From contig CAJIYH010000002.1 in NCBI GenBank assembly GCA_905181615.1, positions 310,001 to 374,000 on the forward strand: DNA of 64,000 nt, written 5' to 3'. This document shows, piece by piece, positions 9,021-19,800 of the stretch; within the stretch, counting starts at the first letter, position 1, and the number at the start of each line of letters is the position of its first letter. The notes beneath the pieces are model-generated. The model did not search any database and had not been told where the DNA came from. It worked only from the letters and a program-made list of their open reading frames with translations. The stretch comes from an uncultured Flavobacteriaceae bacterium. Lineage in GTDB: Bacteria > Bacteroidota > Bacteroidia > Flavobacteriales > Flavobacteriaceae. Made by a program: the position numbers and the translations under genes.

Positions 9021-9051
9021 TTTGGTATACCTAGCTATTTGCTTATTTTTG
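9021..9051 (+). promoter_or_regulatory. Bacteroidota-type promoter of the rpsF-rpsR-rplI operon
   Basis: TTTG at 9021-9024 and TATTTTTG at 9044-9051 match the -33 (TTTG) and -7 (TAnnTTTG) consensus with a 19-base spacer, the expected spacing. The rpsF start codon is 21 bases downstream of the box. This is the best promoter match seen in the window. Confidence 0.75.
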
Positions 9052-9072
9052 CACACTTAAAATTATATAAAT

Positions 9073-9411
9073 ATGAATCATTACGAAACTGTTTTCATTC
9101 TAAATCCCGTTTTATCTGATGAACAGATAAAGGAAACAGTTAAGAAATTTGAAGACCTTTTGAAAGCAAAAGGAGCCAAGTTTGTTAACAAAGAAGATTG
9201 GGGGCTAAAGAAATTAGCTTATCCAATTCAAAACAAAAAAAGTGGCTTTTACCACCTTTTTGAATTTACTGCTCCCGGAGACGCCGTTGCACCCCTAGAA
9301 GTAGAATTCCGAAGAGATGAGCGTATCATGCGATACCTTACCGTAAGTCTTGACAAGCATGCGATTGCTTGGGCAGAAAAAAGAGCAAAAAAATCTAAAG
9401 CAAAAGCCTAG
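9073..9411 (+). CDS. rpsF: 30S ribosomal protein bS6
   Basis: 112 residues. The start [20 protein letters not shown], the segment [20 protein letters not shown] and the segment [14 protein letters not shown] are hallmarks of bS6. The C-terminus is a short Lys/Ala-rich tail. bS6 binds the central domain of 16S rRNA together with bS18. First gene of an rpsF-rpsR-rplI operon, with rpsR starting six bases after its stop. Confidence 0.98.
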   Translation: MNHYETVFILNPVLSDEQIKETVKKFEDLLKAKGAKFVNKEDWGLKKLAYPIQNKKSGFYHLFEFTAPGDAVAPLEVEFRRDERIMRYLTVSLDKHAIAWAEKRAKKSKAKA

Positions 9412-9416
9412 TAGTT

Positions 9417-9713
9417 ATGTCGAAAATTGAAGAACAATCAAAAGGGAGAAAAGAAGGAGAAATCCGTTATTTAACTCCATTAAATATTGAAACAAACAAC
9501 AAAAAGAAATACTGTCGTTTTAAAAGATCTGGTATTAAATACATAGATTACAAAGACGGAGATTTCTTAATTAAATTTGTTAACGAACAAGGAAAATTAC
9601 TTCCTCGTCGCTTGACTGGAACTTCTTTGAAATATCAAAGAAAAGTTTCTGTAGCTGTTAAAAGAGCTCGTCATTTAGCTTTAATGCCTTACGTAGGTGA
9701 TTTATTAAAATAA
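9417..9713 (+). CDS. rpsR: 30S ribosomal protein bS18
   Basis: 98 residues. Recognised by [18 protein letters not shown], the central [19 protein letters not shown] and the C-terminal [15 protein letters not shown]. The N-terminal 20 residues are the acidic/basic extension usual in Bacteroidota. Partner of bS6 in the 30S subunit. It sits between rpsF and rplI in the standard order with short spacers. Confidence 0.98.
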   Translation: MSKIEEQSKGRKEGEIRYLTPLNIETNNKKKYCRFKRSGIKYIDYKDGDFLIKFVNEQGKLLPRRLTGTSLKYQRKVSVAVKRARHLALMPYVGDLLK

Positions 9714-9725
9714 AAACTTAGATCA

Positions 9726-10172
9726 ATGGAACTGATACTCAGAGAAGATGTACAAAACCTTGGATTTAAGGACGACATCGTAAAAGTAAAAAACGGATTT
9801 GGCCGTAACTATTTAATCCCAAACGGGAAAGCAGTTATTGCGACTTCTTCCGCAAGAAAAGTGCTTGCAGAAAATTTGAAACAACGGGCACACAAAGAAC
9901 AAAAGTTAGTTGATGACGCGAATAAAGTTGCCAAAAAACTTCAAGGATTTGAAATTAAAATCAAATCTAAAGTTGGAACTGGTGATAAATTATTTGGATC
10001 CGTAGGGAGCCAAGATGTTGCTGATGCATTTGAAAAAAATGGTCAAGCAGTTGAAAAGAAATTTATTACTCTTCCTGGTAAAACAATCAAGCGTTTAGGG
10101 GCTTATGAAGCTACAGTTCGGATACATAGAGCTGTTGTTGTACAAGTTGCTTTCGAAATTATTGCTGAATAA
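9726..10172 (+). CDS. rplI: 50S ribosomal protein bL9
   Basis: 148 residues. The N-terminal motif MELILREDVQNLGFKDDIV followed by VKNGFGRNYLIPNGKA is diagnostic for bL9. A central helix (about 45-75) joins the C-terminal rRNA-binding domain (FGSVGSQDVADAF, KKFITLPGKTIKRLG). It ends the ribosomal operon and is followed by a strong intrinsic terminator 29 bases after the stop. Confidence 0.98.
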   Translation: MELILREDVQNLGFKDDIVKVKNGFGRNYLIPNGKAVIATSSARKVLAENLKQRAHKEQKLVDDANKVAKKLQGFEIKIKSKVGTGDKLFGSVGSQDVADAFEKNGQAVEKKFITLPGKTIKRLGAYEATVRIHRAVVVQVAFEIIAE

Positions 10173-10201
10173 GTAAAATTTCGAATTGCTAAAAAAATCA
10201 G

Positions 10202-10228
10202 CCCCACTTTCTAAGGTGGGGTTTTTTT
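10202..10228 (+). terminator. Intrinsic terminator after rplI
   Basis: An 8-bp stem (CCCCACTT / AGGTGGGG with one G-T pair), a TCTA loop and seven T residues. The next gene's ATG begins at 10229, immediately after the T run, so the hairpin occupies the place of that gene's leader. Confidence 0.92.
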
Positions 10229-10705
10229 ATGGAATATAAACGACTATCTACGGAACAATTTGAAGCGCTTCATCAAGAATTTGCTACTTTTTTAGCTGCC
10301 AATTCTATTGATAAAAAAGAATGGGATCGGTTAAAAGAATACGAAATAGAAATAGCGGAATCTCATCTAGATTCATTCAGTGATTTGGTTTGGAATGATG
10401 TGCTTAAAAAGAATATTTTTATTGATCATATCAACCCAAAACATTACTTTTTGTTTGAATGTTTAGAAGAAGAAATGAATTTAATTTTAATAAAAACCGA
10501 AGAACAATCTATAGACCTTTCAAACCCCGAAGGGTTTCTTTGGATGGAAAAAAACTTTCAATCTGATAGTATTAGTTTATTTCAATCACAAAAGAAATAT
10601 AAAAACCGAAAACGTGATATTTTTGATTTAATTCAAAAAGGTGGAAATATTACAGATGGCACTTACTTTAAAAGTATCGCCTCTTTTCTTTCAAATCCTA
10701 GTTAA
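10229..10705 (+). CDS. Uncharacterised protein (probably a DUF6495-like flavobacterial family)
   Basis: 158 residues, mostly helical and acidic, without signal peptide or membrane segment. It begins MEYKRLSTEQFEALHQEFATF and carries DLVWNDVLKKN and PEGFLWMEKNF. From memory it resembles a small family annotated as DUF6495 in Flavobacteriia, but this could not be searched. The start codon abuts the rplI terminator with no space for a ribosome-binding site outside the hairpin; the next in-frame ATG (MNLILIKT) is far inside, so the first ATG is preferred. hisS follows 39 bases after the stop. Function unknown. Confidence 0.75.
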   Translation: MEYKRLSTEQFEALHQEFATFLAANSIDKKEWDRLKEYEIEIAESHLDSFSDLVWNDVLKKNIFIDHINPKHYFLFECLEEEMNLILIKTEEQSIDLSNPEGFLWMEKNFQSDSISLFQSQKKYKNRKRDIFDLIQKGGNITDGTYFKSIASFLSNPS

Positions 10706-10744
10706 AAGTAGGATATTTGTTTTAAGCTTAATAGATTCAATTAA

Positions 10745-12124
10745 ATGAAACCGTCAATACCAAAGGGTACTAGAGATTTTTCACCTAAAGTAGTTGCTCA
10801 ACGCAACTACCTCAAAAACATACTTTCTTCTACTTTTGAAACTTATGGGTTTGAACCTATTGAAACCCCATCATTTGAAAAAACTTCAACATTACTAGGA
10901 AAGTATGGGGAAGAGGGCGATCGTTTAATTTTCAAAATTCTAAATTCTGGCGATAAGCTAAAGAAGGCAAACTTAGAAGCATTAGCACAAAATAAGCTTG
11001 CAGCTTTTTCAAATTCTCTATCTGAAAAAGCACTACGATATGATTTAACGGTCCCTTTTGCTCGTTATGTTGTGCAACATCAAAACGAAATAAATTTCCC
11101 TTTTAAACGCTATCAAATTCAACCTGTCTGGAGAGCCGATCGACCACAACACGGTCGTTTTCAAGAGTTTTTTCAATGTGATGCCGATACAGTTGGAAGC
11201 ACCTCTCTTTGGCAAGAAGTTGAACTTTGTGGTTTGTATGATCATGTTTTTGATAAACTTAATCTTCACGGGACATGTTTAAAAATTAACAACCGAAAAA
11301 TTCTAGCAGGTATTGTTGAGGTTTTAGGAGCTTCTGATCGTATTATTGATTTTACTGTGGCTCTTGATAAATTAGATAAAATAGGTCAAGAAGGAGTAGT
11401 ACAAGAATTACTAACTAAAGGGTTTACTTCAAAGGCTATTGACAAGGTAAAACCACTCATGGAATTGAAAGGAGATATTAATAGCAAACTTGAACTTTTA
11501 TCAAGTTTCTTGTTAAACTCTGAAGTAGGTTTAAAAGGAGTTGAGGAATTACGTTTTGTAGTGGATCAAGTTTCTTTAATTGGATTAAAATCTATGTCAT
11601 TAGATGTCGATATAACTTTAGCTCGAGGGCTTAACTACTATACAGGGTGTATTTTTGAAGTTGCTGCGCCAGCGGGTGTTAAAATGGGTTCTATTGGTGG
11701 TGGAGGTCGTTATGACGATCTTACCGCAGGCTTCGGACTTAAAGATACAAGTGGGGTTGGAATTTCTTTTGGATTTGACCGTATTTACTTGGTTTTAGAA
11801 GAACTCGATTTATTTCCATCATCAGCTCAAAATGGAACACAAATTCTTTTTGCAAATTTTGGTGATGAATTTGCTCTTAAGTGTAATCAGATGATTAAAA
11901 TTCTTCGCGAGCATAACATTCGCTCTGAGTTTTATCCTGAAGCTTCTAAGATGAAGAAACAATTTTCTTATGCAAATTCAAAGTCTATTCCATTTCTAGT
12001 AGTTATTGGGCCAAATGAACTAGCATCAAAAAGTTTTGTTTTCAAAAATATGGACTCAGGAAACCAAACAAACCATTCTTTGTCGGATTACCTTAATGTT
12101 ATAGTTTCTGCTTTAGAGGTTTAG
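10745..12124 (+). CDS. hisS: Histidyl-tRNA synthetase
   Basis: 459 residues. It begins MKPSIPKGTRDFSPKVVAQR. Class II motif 2 is in FPFKRYQIQPVWRADRPQ (about 119-136). Histidine-binding motifs are ARGLNYYTGCIFEV (about 295) and GGGRYDDL (about 318), and motif 3 is GVGISFGFDR (about 337). The C-terminal anticodon-binding domain is about 365-459. It charges tRNA-His in the cytoplasm. Its stop codon overlaps the end of the convergent lipoprotein gene by four bases, and its last 63 bases are duplicated at 56890-56953. Confidence 0.98.
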   Translation: MKPSIPKGTRDFSPKVVAQRNYLKNILSSTFETYGFEPIETPSFEKTSTLLGKYGEEGDRLIFKILNSGDKLKKANLEALAQNKLAAFSNSLSEKALRYDLTVPFARYVVQHQNEINFPFKRYQIQPVWRADRPQHGRFQEFFQCDADTVGSTSLWQEVELCGLYDHVFDKLNLHGTCLKINNRKILAGIVEVLGASDRIIDFTVALDKLDKIGQEGVVQELLTKGFTSKAIDKVKPLMELKGDINSKLELLSSFLLNSEVGLKGVEELRFVVDQVSLIGLKSMSLDVDITLARGLNYYTGCIFEVAAPAGVKMGSIGGGGRYDDLTAGFGLKDTSGVGISFGFDRIYLVLEELDLFPSSAQNGTQILFANFGDEFALKCNQMIKILREHNIRSEFYPEASKMKKQFSYANSKSIPFLVVIGPNELASKSFVFKNMDSGNQTNHSLSDYLNVIVSALEV

Positions 12125-13808
12125 TTTGTTCTAAAAGAGTATACTCCCGAATTACTTTTGTTTCCATTTGCATCTACCGCTACTACTTTCCAGCTATAGG
12201 TAGCATTACTTTCAACAGCGATTACTGTTTCTGTGTTTGAGCTAATAGCATCTACTTGTTTGAGTAAGGTGCTAGCGTCTGTTGCATCTAAATAAATTTC
12301 ATAGTAATCTAAATCTCCATCGACATCAGATCCATTCCAGTTCAGCGTTATGTTTCCATCAATAGGAGTTACTGATGTCCCTGATCTGGGGGCTAAAATT
12401 TCAGACGGGAAAGGTGCATAATTGGTAATTCCAGCTCCTGCTAAGTAAAACTTCCAAGAAGAAGTACTGGCAGCAGTACTTCCTTCTTCTCCAATCGCAG
12501 TTACGTTCCAAGAATAAGGGGTTGCTATGAGCAGGTTAACACTAAGTGAAGTTCCCGTAGTTTGAAAGCTTTCATTTTGATTTGTTGTTAGATTCCGAAC
12601 ACTTAAGCGATAAGACTCTACATTCGCAGCAGCGCTCCATCTAAACTCTAAACTGCTTTGCAGATCATTAAGAGAAGTTCCTTCTTGACAAGCTTCTTCG
12701 TTAAGAGGAAAGCTTAGGGAAGGAGTTCCAGGCTCCAACGGTGGAGGAGGAGAACTAGAACAACTCCATAATATTAGCGTAAGACTTAAGAGAATACTTG
12801 TTGTTTGTATAGTTTTCATATTCATTATTCTTTAATAACGATTTGAGATTGATTTACAGAAGCATTACTCACCTGAACAATATAACTTCCGCTAATTAAA
12901 CTAGAGGTGTCTATGTAAATTGTTCTTTCGGTAGGAGTTAGAGAATATTGCTTGACAAGAATTGTTCTCCCATCATTAGAATAAAGCTCGATGTTGGCGT
13001 TTAATTCTTCTCCACCGACAAATACCGCTAAAGACTCGTTGAATGGATTAGGAGCAGTTACAACAGTGTCTGAGTTAAAGTACGACTGTTCGAAAATACC
13101 CTGACAGGCTATTCCCGTAGTAATCGAAACCGTGTTAACCCCTTTGTCAAGGCAAACAGTATATTCACTAGCTGTAGTTTGCTTTGTGATTCCGTTGTGC
13201 GTTATGGAATAGTTTTGACCTCCGTTGAGTTTGTAGCTTACTGTTTGGTCACTTTTATTAGAAGTAGAATAAACAGAAAGTGGTTGAGGCTCATTAATTG
13301 TAACATCAAAGCAACGTTCAAACTCGCTAGCATTAACTCCATCTACAGTTACACAGATTGAATAAGAGCCTTGTGAAAGGTTATCTAAACTCCAATTACT
13401 ACTGCTTAGAGTTTGGGTTTGATTAACCGCACCGCTAATATTAATTTGATACGTTATTGAGGCGTCTTCAACAGAAAGACTAATACTATTAGTATCTCGA
13501 CATTTCTCTGTTTTAGAAATAGAGAAGTTGTTAGGAGGCAAGTAAAAGATTAAACAACCACTATTGTCAACAAGAGATCCATAGGGAGTATCAGCACAAT
13601 TGTCAAAAGGATTCCAAACCCCATCATGATCAGCATCATCTGAAACATCTCCAACACCATCACCATCACTATCAAGTTGATCAGGATTACTGACAAGAGG
13701 ACTATTGTCTAATATATCTACAATACCATCACCATCAGTATCATCTAGTGGAGATGCAGCAACAGTTTGTAACTGAATTGCGGTAGTATTTCCTTCTGGA
13801 ACTACAAG
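12061..13808. repeat. Duplicated block, copy A (hisS tail + lipoprotein + adhesin C-terminus)
   Basis: This 1748-base block recurs at 56890-58637 in the same orientation (constant offset 44829). Line-by-line comparison shows three differences: 12082 and 12105 in the hisS tail, and 13612 in the adhesin gene. Identity begins abruptly inside hisS at 12061 and ends at 13808, after which the two adhesin genes differ, with another identical stretch at 13885-14022. No inverted termini, transposase or target-site duplication was seen. Confidence 0.95.
12121..12825 (-). CDS. Lipoprotein with two fibronectin-III-like domains, copy A
   Basis: 234 residues with a lipoprotein signal: a hydrophobic stretch ending LTLILWSCSSS, Cys at about residue 22, then a Pro-rich linker. 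Two beta-sandwich domains of fibronectin-III type follow (about 35-130, with EFRWSAAANVESYRLSV, and about 140-234, with NITLNWNGSDVDGDLDYYEI and TYSWKVVAVDANGN). It is probably anchored in the outer membrane. Its start codon shares a base with the stop of the giant adhesin gene (TAATG), so translation is probably coupled. An alternative ATG at 12819 would lose only two residues. An identical protein is encoded at 56950-57654. It may assist or anchor the adhesin; this is inference from gene order. Confidence 0.88.
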   Translation of the reverse strand: MNMKTIQTTSILLSLTLILWSCSSSPPPPLEPGTPSLSFPLNEEACQEGTSLNDLQSSLEFRWSAAANVESYRLSVRNLTTNQNESFQTTGTSLSVNLLIATPYSWNVTAIGEEGSTAASTSSWKFYLAGAGITNYAPFPSEILAPRSGTSVTPIDGNITLNWNGSDVDGDLDYYEIYLDATDASTLLKQVDAISSNTETVIAVESNATYSWKVVAVDANGNKSNSGVYSFRTN

Positions 13809-16800
13809 GTTATTTTGTGTCACTACTACAGGAACATTTGTATCACCATCTTCTGTATTTACGTTAACGACTTCCACCTCATATATATTATCCTGGTTAT
13901 GATCTTGAGGATTTTCAAAATCAGGAGGAACAATAAAGTCTAAATAATCATCGGATTCACCTTCACCATTTTTCTGAACCTCTGGTGATCGAATTGTAAA
14001 CAGACTTGCATCTGCACCTCCACTAATTTTCTTTTTAATTTTCCATTTACCAACACCTTTAACGACATTAGGATTGTAATATCTTGTATGATCAACTTTA
14101 GAACTTCTACCTCCATCGCTAACGCCAAATACACTCATCGAGAATGGAGAAAAAGCATAAGTATTTGGAATATCAAGAACCTTGAGTTTTATAATTCCAT
14201 ATGCAGAAATTCCTCTATTGTTTATTGCTCTAATCTGAACGGATAACAACTTTTTATCTTCAAAATCAATTGGTCTTATAAGATAAATTCGATCATCAAC
14301 AAGTTTAAAATATTCTGAATCATTTCCAGGGATAATTGAAAGTCCTATTTGATCATTACCATTATTTAAGATGGGATTATTATCAAAGGTTATGATTTTC
14401 CCTAATTGATCATTAACAGGAAGATCCATATCTATATTCTTAGTTTCTATTCGCTCAAATTGATTTGAGTAAATTGTTGGAGGATTGTATGGACAACCAT
14501 TACCGTCAATTGCAGTTCCTTTAGGAGTTCCACCACACAAATCTTTTTTGTTCTTAACCCCATCACCATCATCGTCTAGATCTAATTGATCTTCAGAACA
14601 ACCATTTTCATCAACTTGGTCACCAGCCTCAGTTTCTGGACATCGGTCAAATTGATTTTCAACTCCATCAAAATCATCATCGAGTTGTTTTTCGTTACAA
14701 CCATCTTCATTTACTTCAAGACCAAGTTCAGTATTTAAACATTTATCTACTTCGTCTAAAACTCCATCAAGATCTTTATCAAGTTCTATTTGTAACTCGG
14801 TACATCCAAATTCATTTACTTTTTCTCCAATAGGAGTATCGTCACATAAGTCTTTTTCATTTTCAACCCCATCAAGATCAAAGTCATCTTTTAGCTGGCT
14901 TTCGGAACATCCATATTCGTTTACTTTTTCTGCTAATGGAGTGTCAGGGCAAAGATCTACATCATCCATTACTTTGTCAAAATCGGTATCGATTTCACTT
15001 AATGAACATCCAAATTCATTAACCAACTTCCCTTTTTCTGTTCCTGGGCAAGAATCGATTGTATCAGGAACACCATCGTAATCTTCATCATATACTGCTA
15101 CTTGCTCCAACTCAACTACCGTACAACCACTTTGATCAACATCAGCTCCAAGTGGGGTGTCGTTACATCGGTCAAGAGTATTAGGTACACCATCTTGATC
15201 ATCATCTTTATTTTCTTCTTGCTCTTCAGTATCTTTTTGTGAACAACCAAATTCATCTACAATTTCTCCTAAAGGAGTGTCAGGACAAAGATCATCTTCA
15301 TTTTTAACTCCATCTAAATCGACATCTTTCTGAGCTTGAGAACACCCAAATTCATCAACTTTTTCACCAATTATAGTTTTAGGGCATTGATCATCTAAAT
15401 CAAGAATACCATCTAAGTCTTCATCTTTTTGAACTTTTGCACAACCATTCTCATCGACTTTAACATTTGGTTTTGATCCTAGACATTCATCATCTACATT
15501 AAGAACCCCATCGAGATCTTCGTCAATTTGTATTTGGGCACATCCGTTTTCATTTACAACGGCACCTAACTCAGTTTCTGGACAAAGATCTTTTTCATTT
15601 AAAACACCGTCTTCATCGACATCATTTTGAAGCTTAGAGCATCCTTTTTGGTCTACTGATTCCCCTTTAGGTGTATCAGCACACTTATCATTTTTATTAA
15701 TTACGCCATCTTTGTCTTCATCTCTTTGACCATAGCTACATCCATTAACATCTACTTTTTCTCCTGCGGCTGTTCCTGGACAAACATCTATTTCGTCTCT
15801 TACTCCGTCTTGATCCGAGTCAGGAATTAATTCAATGGTATTATTATTATAAAATGTTGAAGTTGAATTACCTGCAATATCAAATATTGAATTTGATAAC
15901 TGGATTGTAAGTAATTGTCCATTTTCAGGCTTTCCGTTTAATTTAAATTCTAGTTCAATTTCTTTTTCAATTTGAATTATTCCAATAGGCGAACTATTTG
16001 TTAAAGTAGTTGATCCTTGTGTTGATAAATTAAAATAGCTCTCGTCTAAAAGGTATGTAGATGTTGAACTTATTAAAGGAATCTCATTAAACCTTAATTT
16101 AACAATTGAATCATTTACCATTGTAATTTCCTCTATAAAAGGAGCAATATTGTCAATTGTGTAAGTAATTGAAGTTTCAGAAGAAACAATAGAAGTATTT
16201 CCTGCGATATCAAAGCCATTAACTCCTAATGTTATTATTTCATTCACATCTGAAGGTACTGTCCAAGAATATTCCCAAAGATATGTTGAATTAGAAGGGT
16301 TTAATGCAGTCATTGTTTGACTACTTTGATTCGTAATTGTCAAGATTGGTGCAGAAATTAATACATCAGATGATGATGCAGTAAATGTGATATTTTCATT
16401 TCCTCTAATAATGGTATCAGTTACACTGGCTGATAAAAATATATTTGGTTTTGTAGTATCTACAAGTTGAATTGTATTGCTAGTCTGAGCGGTATCCAAA
16501 GAATTATAATCAGAATCAAAGAGAGTGTTTGTAACAATTCCAATTGTTACAACTTCTTCTCCTGAGACATCTCCTGATAAAGGAAGTTCAATGAAATAAC
16601 TATACTCATTATTTTGTGATACAGATATTGGAATTGTTGAAGTTAAACTAGCAGTACCTCCAGATATTGATAAGTTAAAACCATTTAAATTAAGTCCATT
16701 AGACATGTTTGAATAATTCCCGTTTACCCATTTCCAACCCCCTGATGGTTCGCTGTAATTGGAATCATTCAAATCTTGATAAAGACCCATCCAGAAATCA

Positions 16801-19800
16801 CCAGAGGTGTTATTTTTAACAAAATCTGTTTCTTCTGATGAATCTATTATAGCCAAATAGGTATTAGAGCTAGAAGCAATAGAGGATGCTTCAATCCAGG
16901 TTGATTTCGACTGACTTTTAAAGTAACTGTGACCATTAAAATAGCCAATATTATCATAACCTTCAATGGAGCCAATGATTTGATTTGATTCAATCAAATT
17001 GTGAAAATTATTCCCAAAGTGATCGTTCCACTTTCCATTATCTAAGAAAACTCCCAAATGCTCTTCTTGTGAATTTGCATTATTTGGCTCTCCACCATTC
17101 CAATTTGAAAAGGTATTTAATTCTTTTGAAAAAGTTACGAGCACTTTAGTGTTAGTTGATGATAAAGTAGTGGAAGTAATTTGCGAAACCTCTTTAGAAT
17201 TTAAAGTAAAAGATGATGTTGTATTAGTTACTGTGTTTCCAGCGGTGTCAAATAATGAATTTGAATTCAAATTAACACTTAAAATCTCTTGACCATTTGG
17301 AGTTCCCTGAATTGGTATTGTAAGATTAACTATTTTATTTTCAGTAAATACAACGCTTGAAGGGTTGGAAGCCGATAAAGTTGCGTTTCCTCCGGAGATA
17401 CTCAATCCAAAATCATTAATACTTACATCAACAGGATTATAATACACTTTTAAAATACCGTTAGTAGTAGTAGAACTCCAACCAGTATAACCAATGAAAT
17501 AGAAGTATAGAGTATTTGTCCCGTTATAATTGAAGTCTGAGTATGATGTAGAGTTTGAAGCAGTAAAGCTTTGAACACTATGAGTTAATTTAGCTCTATC
17601 AATAAAAGTACTGTTAAGCTTTATAGTAGCATTTAAGTTTGATCCTCCCCATCCTTGATCTACAGCATCAAAACTAAATTCAGTTCTAGTAATTACATAA
17701 CCATCAGGAACATTTAAATCAAAATCATAAGTCCAAGGTTCCCAACTTGAGACATTTGTTTGTTTAGTTGGAATACTATAAGTTGTAAAACTTGCTGTAG
17801 AGCTATTGAATTGCGTATTTACCCCTCCCAGAATATTTTCATTAAAAATTATTCCAACATTATTGTTTTCATTATTTAATTGAGATAAAGTTATGTAAGG
17901 CGAAACATTATCAATTAAGTTTATGAAATAAGTATTATTAGGGTAAGACAAAATATTACCAACTAAATCATAAATAGGATAAGATGATGTATTATTGACA
18001 TATATTTTTTCGCTTCCAGATGAACTTCCACTTATATCAACCCCAAGATAATAGGTTGAACCGCTAGTTGTTATTGAGCTTGGAGTAATACTATTAAGAG
18101 ATGCTGAACCACCCTGGATATTTAGAGAGAAATTTGAAGTAGTTAACGTGTCAGTTCCGAGACTTGAGCTAAATGATTTATAAACTGACTCATTAAAGGT
18201 AACTTCAATTTTACCAGTACTTGAATTATATACTATTTCAGAAATTGAAGGAGCATCTCTATCAACTAATATTTCAAGACTATCTGTTCCCGTATATATT
18301 TTGCCTAGTGTACTTGACCCTGAAACAGTTATTGAAACTGACGATATAGATGATGTGACAGTACTAGTATTGAAAGAATAATACCAAGATAAACTAGAAG
18401 TACTTGACATAATTTGATTAGAAACGACTCCTCCTGAGATGCTAATTGTAGGTGAGGCGGACATTGCTTGAGAAAATTGAGCATTAATTATAATGGTTTC
18501 AGATGAATTTGCACTATTATTTCTTAATGATGGAAGACTGTGAGATAAAATAACCGATGGACCAGGACAAGTGCTCCATAATGGCTTATTTGAATTTGTA
18601 AGAGCAGATCCAGAAGCAAAAACACTTGGTTCAGATGAAATATTCGAAACACACCACCCTGTTAAATCTTGGTTAAAATCATCTGCACTATTGAACATAG
18701 AATACATATCAGTAACATTAGTAGTATTCCAATTTCCTATATCTTGATTAAAATTATCTGCTTCAAAAAACATAACAGCCATAGTAGTTACACTACTAAC
18801 ATCCCAACCACTTATATCTTGGTTGAAACTTCTTGCGTATTTAAACATATTGGCCATGTTAGTCACATTAGAAACATACCAACCACTAATATCTTGATTA
18901 AAATTAACAGCTGATTGGAATAAATCTTCCATGGTAGTTACATTTGAAACATTCCAATTACCAATATTTTGATTGAATGGGGTTGCTCTAAACATCTTTG
19001 TCATGTTAGTTACATTAGAAGTATTCCAATTACCAATATCTTGATTGAATGATGATGCACCAGAAAAGACACTGTCCATATTCGTTACAGAGGAGGTGGT
19101 CCAACTTCCAATATCTTGATTAAAAGAATTGGCACCTTGAAACATACTATTCATTAATGTGACTTCAGAAGTATCCCAATTTGCTATATTTTGGTTAAAT
19201 GCTGTTGCACCACTAAACATTCCATTCATAAGTGTCACATTAGAAACAGTCCAACTCCCAATATCTTGATTAAAAGCTGATGCAGATTCAAACATTTGCT
19301 GCATGGTTGTTACATTTGATGTGTCCCAATGAGAAATATCTTGATTAAAATTAGATTTATCTTTAAGAAGTTGACTCATATCTGTAACCTTAGATGTACA
19401 AACACATGTTAAATCTGCGTCATTTGCTACTCTTGATCTAAGAGACTGTTCATCAACTACAATATAAGTTGTTCCATTTATTATTGTTGTATCAGACACG
19501 TTAGCGGAGTCACATTGAATAGTCACACCATTACTAGCCAAGGAAATTTGAGAGATCGAAAAAGTTATACTGTCTGATCCAGAATAAATATTTCCTGATA
19601 AATCAGTTCCTGATACTGTTGCTGTGACTATTGTATTAGTAGAAGACGGAACTGTCCAATTATAAAACCAATTTTTTGTACCTGTTGACGTTGGACTTAT
19701 GAATGTTTTAAATAAATAATCCCAACTTGAATCATTACTACCACGACCACCTGAGTATGAATTATTAGTGCTTAAACTCAAAAAACCAACATTCTGGTTT

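Noticed and set aside
13179-13361. Plus-strand frame with an identical twin at 58008-58190
   Set aside because: Both lie antisense inside the duplicated adhesin C-terminal region; their identity comes from the duplication.
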